A stretch of 6,138 nucleotides of DNA from an uncultured Myxococcales bacterium (GTDB lineage: Bacteria > Myxococcota_A > Bradymonadia > UBA7976 > UBA1532): assembly GCA_937896275.1 (NCBI GenBank), contig CALBMW010001041.1, positions 1 to 6,138 on the forward strand. Direction: 5' to 3'. The position numbers and the translations under genes are program-made. The notes under the pieces are model-generated. The model saw only the letters and a program-made list of their open reading frames with translations, made no database searches and was not told the origin of the DNA. Of this stretch, positions 4,082-6,138 are shown piece by piece; within the stretch, counting starts at the first letter, position 1, and each line of letters opens with the position of its first letter.

Positions 4082-6138
4082 TCAGGGGGCCTGCACGCAC
4101 TCGGTGGGCACGTCGACCGAGGGCGGATCGACGCCATCGAGGGGCAGCCGGACCGTGCAGCGGCGTACCCCGTCGCCGTGGGAGAAGGTCACCAGCGCGC
4201 CCACCGCGGCGGGATCGCGGACCTCGATCCGATAGGCGCCGTCGCCGAGCGGGATGTCGGGGAAGAAGCTCCCGTACACGTTGGTCGGACCACCAAAGAG
4301 ATCGACCTCGAAGTCCACGTCCACCACGGCGACCTCGACGCCCTCGATCGGCAGGCCGGTGGGATCGCTGACGGAGAGCCAGACGGGTCTCAGCAGCCAC
4401 TCGGTGCCGACCACCCGCGCAGCGTCCAACGCGGCCTCGCCATAATGGGCGAAGTGACCGGAGGGGCTGGGCCTGGCCTCGTTCCATGCGTTGACCCAGG
4501 GCGTGAGGCTGGTGAACTCGCCCCCCGTGCGCAGGTCGATCCGACCGACGATGATGTTCGCGTTCGCCCAGGTCCCAGGCGCGTCGCCCGGCCCCCCGCC
4601 CTTGAGTGGGTCGGCCAACTGGCTCACGAACGAGACGCCGGGCCCCGCTGATCCGCCGCCGCCCGCGTCCTGGTCGAGGGCTCTCCCGCCATTCATCCCG
4701 GCCCCTCGGCCGGGCGAAGGTCCGTCTCGGAGGGTGCCCTGCGAGCCCGGGAAGATGTTGCCGCCGTGCGTGTGGACCAAGCCGCCGATCACGATCTCGG
4801 GCGCCTGGATCGCGACCCGCCCGGCCGCGCCGCCGCCGACCTTGCTGAAAGTGTCACCGGGGCCCGCGACCCCCCCGTTCGCGTGCACGCGGCTCGACGG
4901 GCCAATCTCGATACGGTCGGTGGCGATGAGGGTGACGCGGCCGCCACTCCCCCCGCCGTTGCCGAACCGCCCGCCACTCACACAATCACTCCCCGAAACC
5001 CCGTCGGCGGCGATCTCTCCCTCGATGTCGATGAACTCGCGGGCGACCAGGGTCAGGTTGCCGCCGCCGCGCGTGATCGGGCATGCGCCGTTGCTCCTGC
5101 CCACGCCGCCGGGGTACCCGCCCAACGACTCCCCGTCGCGCCGAGGTGTGATCGTGAGGCGCGCTCCCTCCGCGATGGTGAGGGCCCGCAGCCAGTACGT
5201 CCGCTCCAGCGGTACCGCGTCCGCCCGGACGATGCAGGTCGCCCGCTCCGCCGCCGCCTCGGCGACCTGGTCGATGGTGCAGGGGGCGAGCCGGTCACCG
5301 GTCCCGTCGATCACGCCGTCGCAGTCGGTGTCGCGGCAATCGCAGTCCACGTCCAGCAATTGGAAGAGCGGCCCGTAATCCTCGCCCCGGCAAGGCTGCC
5401 AGCCGGCCTCTCCGCCGCATGGCTGGCGCGCCCCGCTGCAGACGCCGAGTTGGTGGTCGCACAGCGGCGCGAGCCGCTCGAGATCGCTCCACTCGTCGGT
5501 CTCGCCGTCGCAGTCGTCGTCCACGCCGTTGCAGCTCTCGGCGTCCGGTCGCCGGCCTCCGTCGCAGGTGACCCCGTCGCCATCGCACACGGTGATCCCA
5601 TCGCCGCAGGGCCCGCACGGCAGGCCGCCGCCCACCGAGTCGGCCATCTGGTAATCGCTCCGCTCGTCGGCGCCCAGGCCGTGGAGGTGCTCCTCGCCCT
5701 CGCCCATCGACTCGGGCAGGGGCCCGTCGGCCTCACGGCCGGTCTGGTCGGCGATCCCGGCGACCCGGTAGCCGAAGTACCGCTCCGCCTCTGGATCGGC
5801 GACGAGGTGGATGTAGACGTGGTCGCCGTCCACGAGGACGGTCTCGCCGGCGAGCTCCCAGCCGGTGAACGGGCTCCCGTCGATCTCCTGCTGATCGGCG
5901 CCCATCACGTGGATGAACGCCAGGCCGCCGTGCACGTGGGTTTGCTCGTCGAAGGTCACCGAGAGCCGCGCGACGGGCACCGCGTCGTCGATGGTCCCGT
6001 TCTGGTCGTCGTCGATGCCGTTGCAGGCTTCCACCGACGGAGCGGCGGCGTCGGGTTGCTGAGCGTCGACCTCCGCCGCGTCGGGCGCCGCCGCGTCGGG
6101 CGCCACTGCGTCGGGCGCCGCTGCGTCGAGTGAGGCGG
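4082..6138 (-). CDS. Large secreted protein with MopE-type Asp-rich motifs and Gly-rich beta region; 5' end missing
   Basis: The frame stays open from the TGA at 4082-4084 to the right edge, giving at least 684 residues; the start and any signal peptide are outside. GTG 6104-6106 lies inside a repeat, so it is not the real start. Order from the N-terminal side: APDAA-like linker (6044-6133); a degenerate Asp motif CNGIDDDQNG (5984-6025); an unassigned segment of about 115 residues (5636-5980); a Cys-rich stretch with a canonical motif CNGVDDDCDGETDE (5492-5533) and a related one, DCDCRDTDCDGVID (about 5303-5347); a Gly-rich beta-repeat region (about 4517-5194, with motifs such as GGGSGGRVTLIA and GGGAAGRVAIQA); and a C-terminal domain (4157-4384, LPIEGVEVAVVDVD...LGDGAYRIEV) resembling carboxypeptidase regulatory-like beta domains. 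The CNGxDDDCDG motif is known from the 'putative metal-binding' MopE-type family common in myxobacterial surface proteins; calcium or copper binding is inferred. Function is unknown, possibly adhesion or a surface layer. It converges on the M15 lipoprotein gene. Confidence 0.9.
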   Translation of the reverse strand, partial: ASLDAAAPDAVAPDAAAPDAAEVDAQQPDAAAPSVEACNGIDDDQNGTIDDAVPVARLSVTFDEQTHVHGGLAFIHVMGADQQEIDGSPFTGWELAGETVLVDGDHVYIHLVADPEAERYFGYRVAGIADQTGREADGPLPESMGEGEEHLHGLGADERSDYQMADSVGGGLPCGPCGDGITVCDGDGVTCDGGRRPDAESCNGVDDDCDGETDEWSDLERLAPLCDHQLGVCSGARQPCGGEAGWQPCRGEDYGPLFQLLDVDCDCRDTDCDGVIDGTGDRLAPCTIDQVAEAAAERATCIVRADAVPLERTYWLRALTIAEGARLTITPRRDGESLGGYPGGVGRSNGACPITRGGGNLTLVAREFIDIEGEIAADGVSGSDCVSGGRFGNGGGSGGRVTLIATDRIEIGPSSRVHANGGVAGPGDTFSKVGGGAAGRVAIQAPEIVIGGLVHTHGGNIFPGSQGTLRDGPSPGRGAGMNGGRALDQDAGGGGSAGPGVSFVSQLADPLKGGGPGDAPGTWANANIIVGRIDLRTGGEFTSLTPWVNAWNEARPSPSGHFAHYGEAALDAARVVGTEWLLRPVWLSVSDPTGLPIEGVEVAVVDVDFEVDLFGGPTNVYGSFFPDIPLGDGAYRIEVRDPAAVGALVTFSHGDGVRRCTVRLPLDGVDPPSVDVPTECVQAP
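5492..5533 (-). other. Canonical MopE-type Asp-rich motif
   Basis: It encodes CNGVDDDCDGETDE, which has both cysteines and the full acidic cluster of the putative metal-binding motif family. It sits within a Cys-rich region (GLPCGPCGDG, VCDGDGVTCDGG upstream; PLCDHQLGVC and QPCGG downstream), consistent with a disulfide-stabilised ion-binding segment in an exported protein. Confidence 0.8.
5984..6025 (-). other. Degenerate MopE-type Asp-rich motif
   Basis: It encodes CNGIDDDQNGTIDD. Compared with the canonical form in the same protein (CNGVDDDCDGETDE, 5492-5533), the second cysteine is Gln and the following Asp is Asn. This leaves the first cysteine without its usual partner, so this copy may bind metal less well or pair with a cysteine elsewhere. 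Confidence 0.75.
6044..6133 (-). repeat. Six 15-bp tandem units encoding an APDAA-like linker
   Basis: On the minus strand, six five-codon units follow each other: SLDAA, APDAV, APDAA, APDAA, EVDAQ and QPDAA. Copies three and four are nearly identical in DNA. The array may continue beyond the right edge. It is a flexible linker like those that follow lipoprotein anchors in myxobacterial surface proteins, and is similar in style to the APRDA linker at the other end of the window. Confidence 0.85.

Noticed and set aside
3706..4137. Minus-strand open frame of 143 codons in the convergent gap
   Set aside because: It overlaps the ends of both supported genes, its composition is Arg/Pro/Ser-rich, and it has no motif or clear ribosome binding site.
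4766..6133. Long plus-strand open frame of 455 codons opposite the large leftward gene
   Set aside because: It mirrors the minus-strand gene, which has clear domains, cysteine motifs and repeats. Long antisense frames are expected in GC-rich DNA. Its product is Val/Ala/Arg/Gly-rich with no recognisable motif.
6044..6133. Short direct repeats as a CRISPR array
   Set aside because: The 15-bp units are contiguous with no spacers and are in frame as a protein linker.

Overview
The window is very GC-rich, with strong G/C preference at third codon positions. It encodes mostly exported proteins with Asp/Ala/Pro-rich linkers, a lipoprotein of the M15 peptidase family, and CNGxDDDCDG-type Asp-rich motifs. 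This combination is typical of Myxococcota (the former Deltaproteobacteria myxobacteria and relatives). The lineage is inferred from protein style, because there is no rRNA or other marker gene here.

Layout: three genes read rightward and one large gene reads leftward from the right edge. (1) The 3' part of a secreted protein runs from the left edge to 1162. It has four 18-bp repeats coding for an APRDA-type linker, then a roughly 350-residue all-beta, probably jelly-roll domain of unknown function. (2) 1231-2043 is a complete MtfA/DgsA-like zinc peptidase (M90 family), cytosolic. (3) After a 241-bp gap, 2285-3775 encodes a lipoprotein with an M15 D,D-peptidase-like domain, a peptidoglycan-binding-like segment, a Pro/Glu-rich linker, and two copies of an eight-cysteine module whose spacing is identical in both copies. 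(4) 3776-4081 separates convergent genes. It holds an unsupported 57-codon ORF and a hairpin close to the leftward gene's stop. (5) 4082 to the right edge, minus strand, is a large secreted protein lacking its N-terminus: APDAA-type linker, a degenerate Asp-rich motif, an unassigned segment, Cys-rich Asp-motif clusters, a Gly-rich beta-repeat region, and a C-terminal beta domain resembling carboxypeptidase regulatory-like folds.

The genes do not form an obvious pathway. Three of the four products look exported and one of these acts on the cell wall, so cell-envelope or surface function is the common theme. MtfA is the exception. I see no tRNA, rRNA, CRISPR array, insertion sequence or integrase, and no convincing defence or biosynthetic system. 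The least explained items are the paired eight-cysteine module, the jelly-roll protein at the left, and the unassigned segment between Asp-rich motifs in the right-hand gene.
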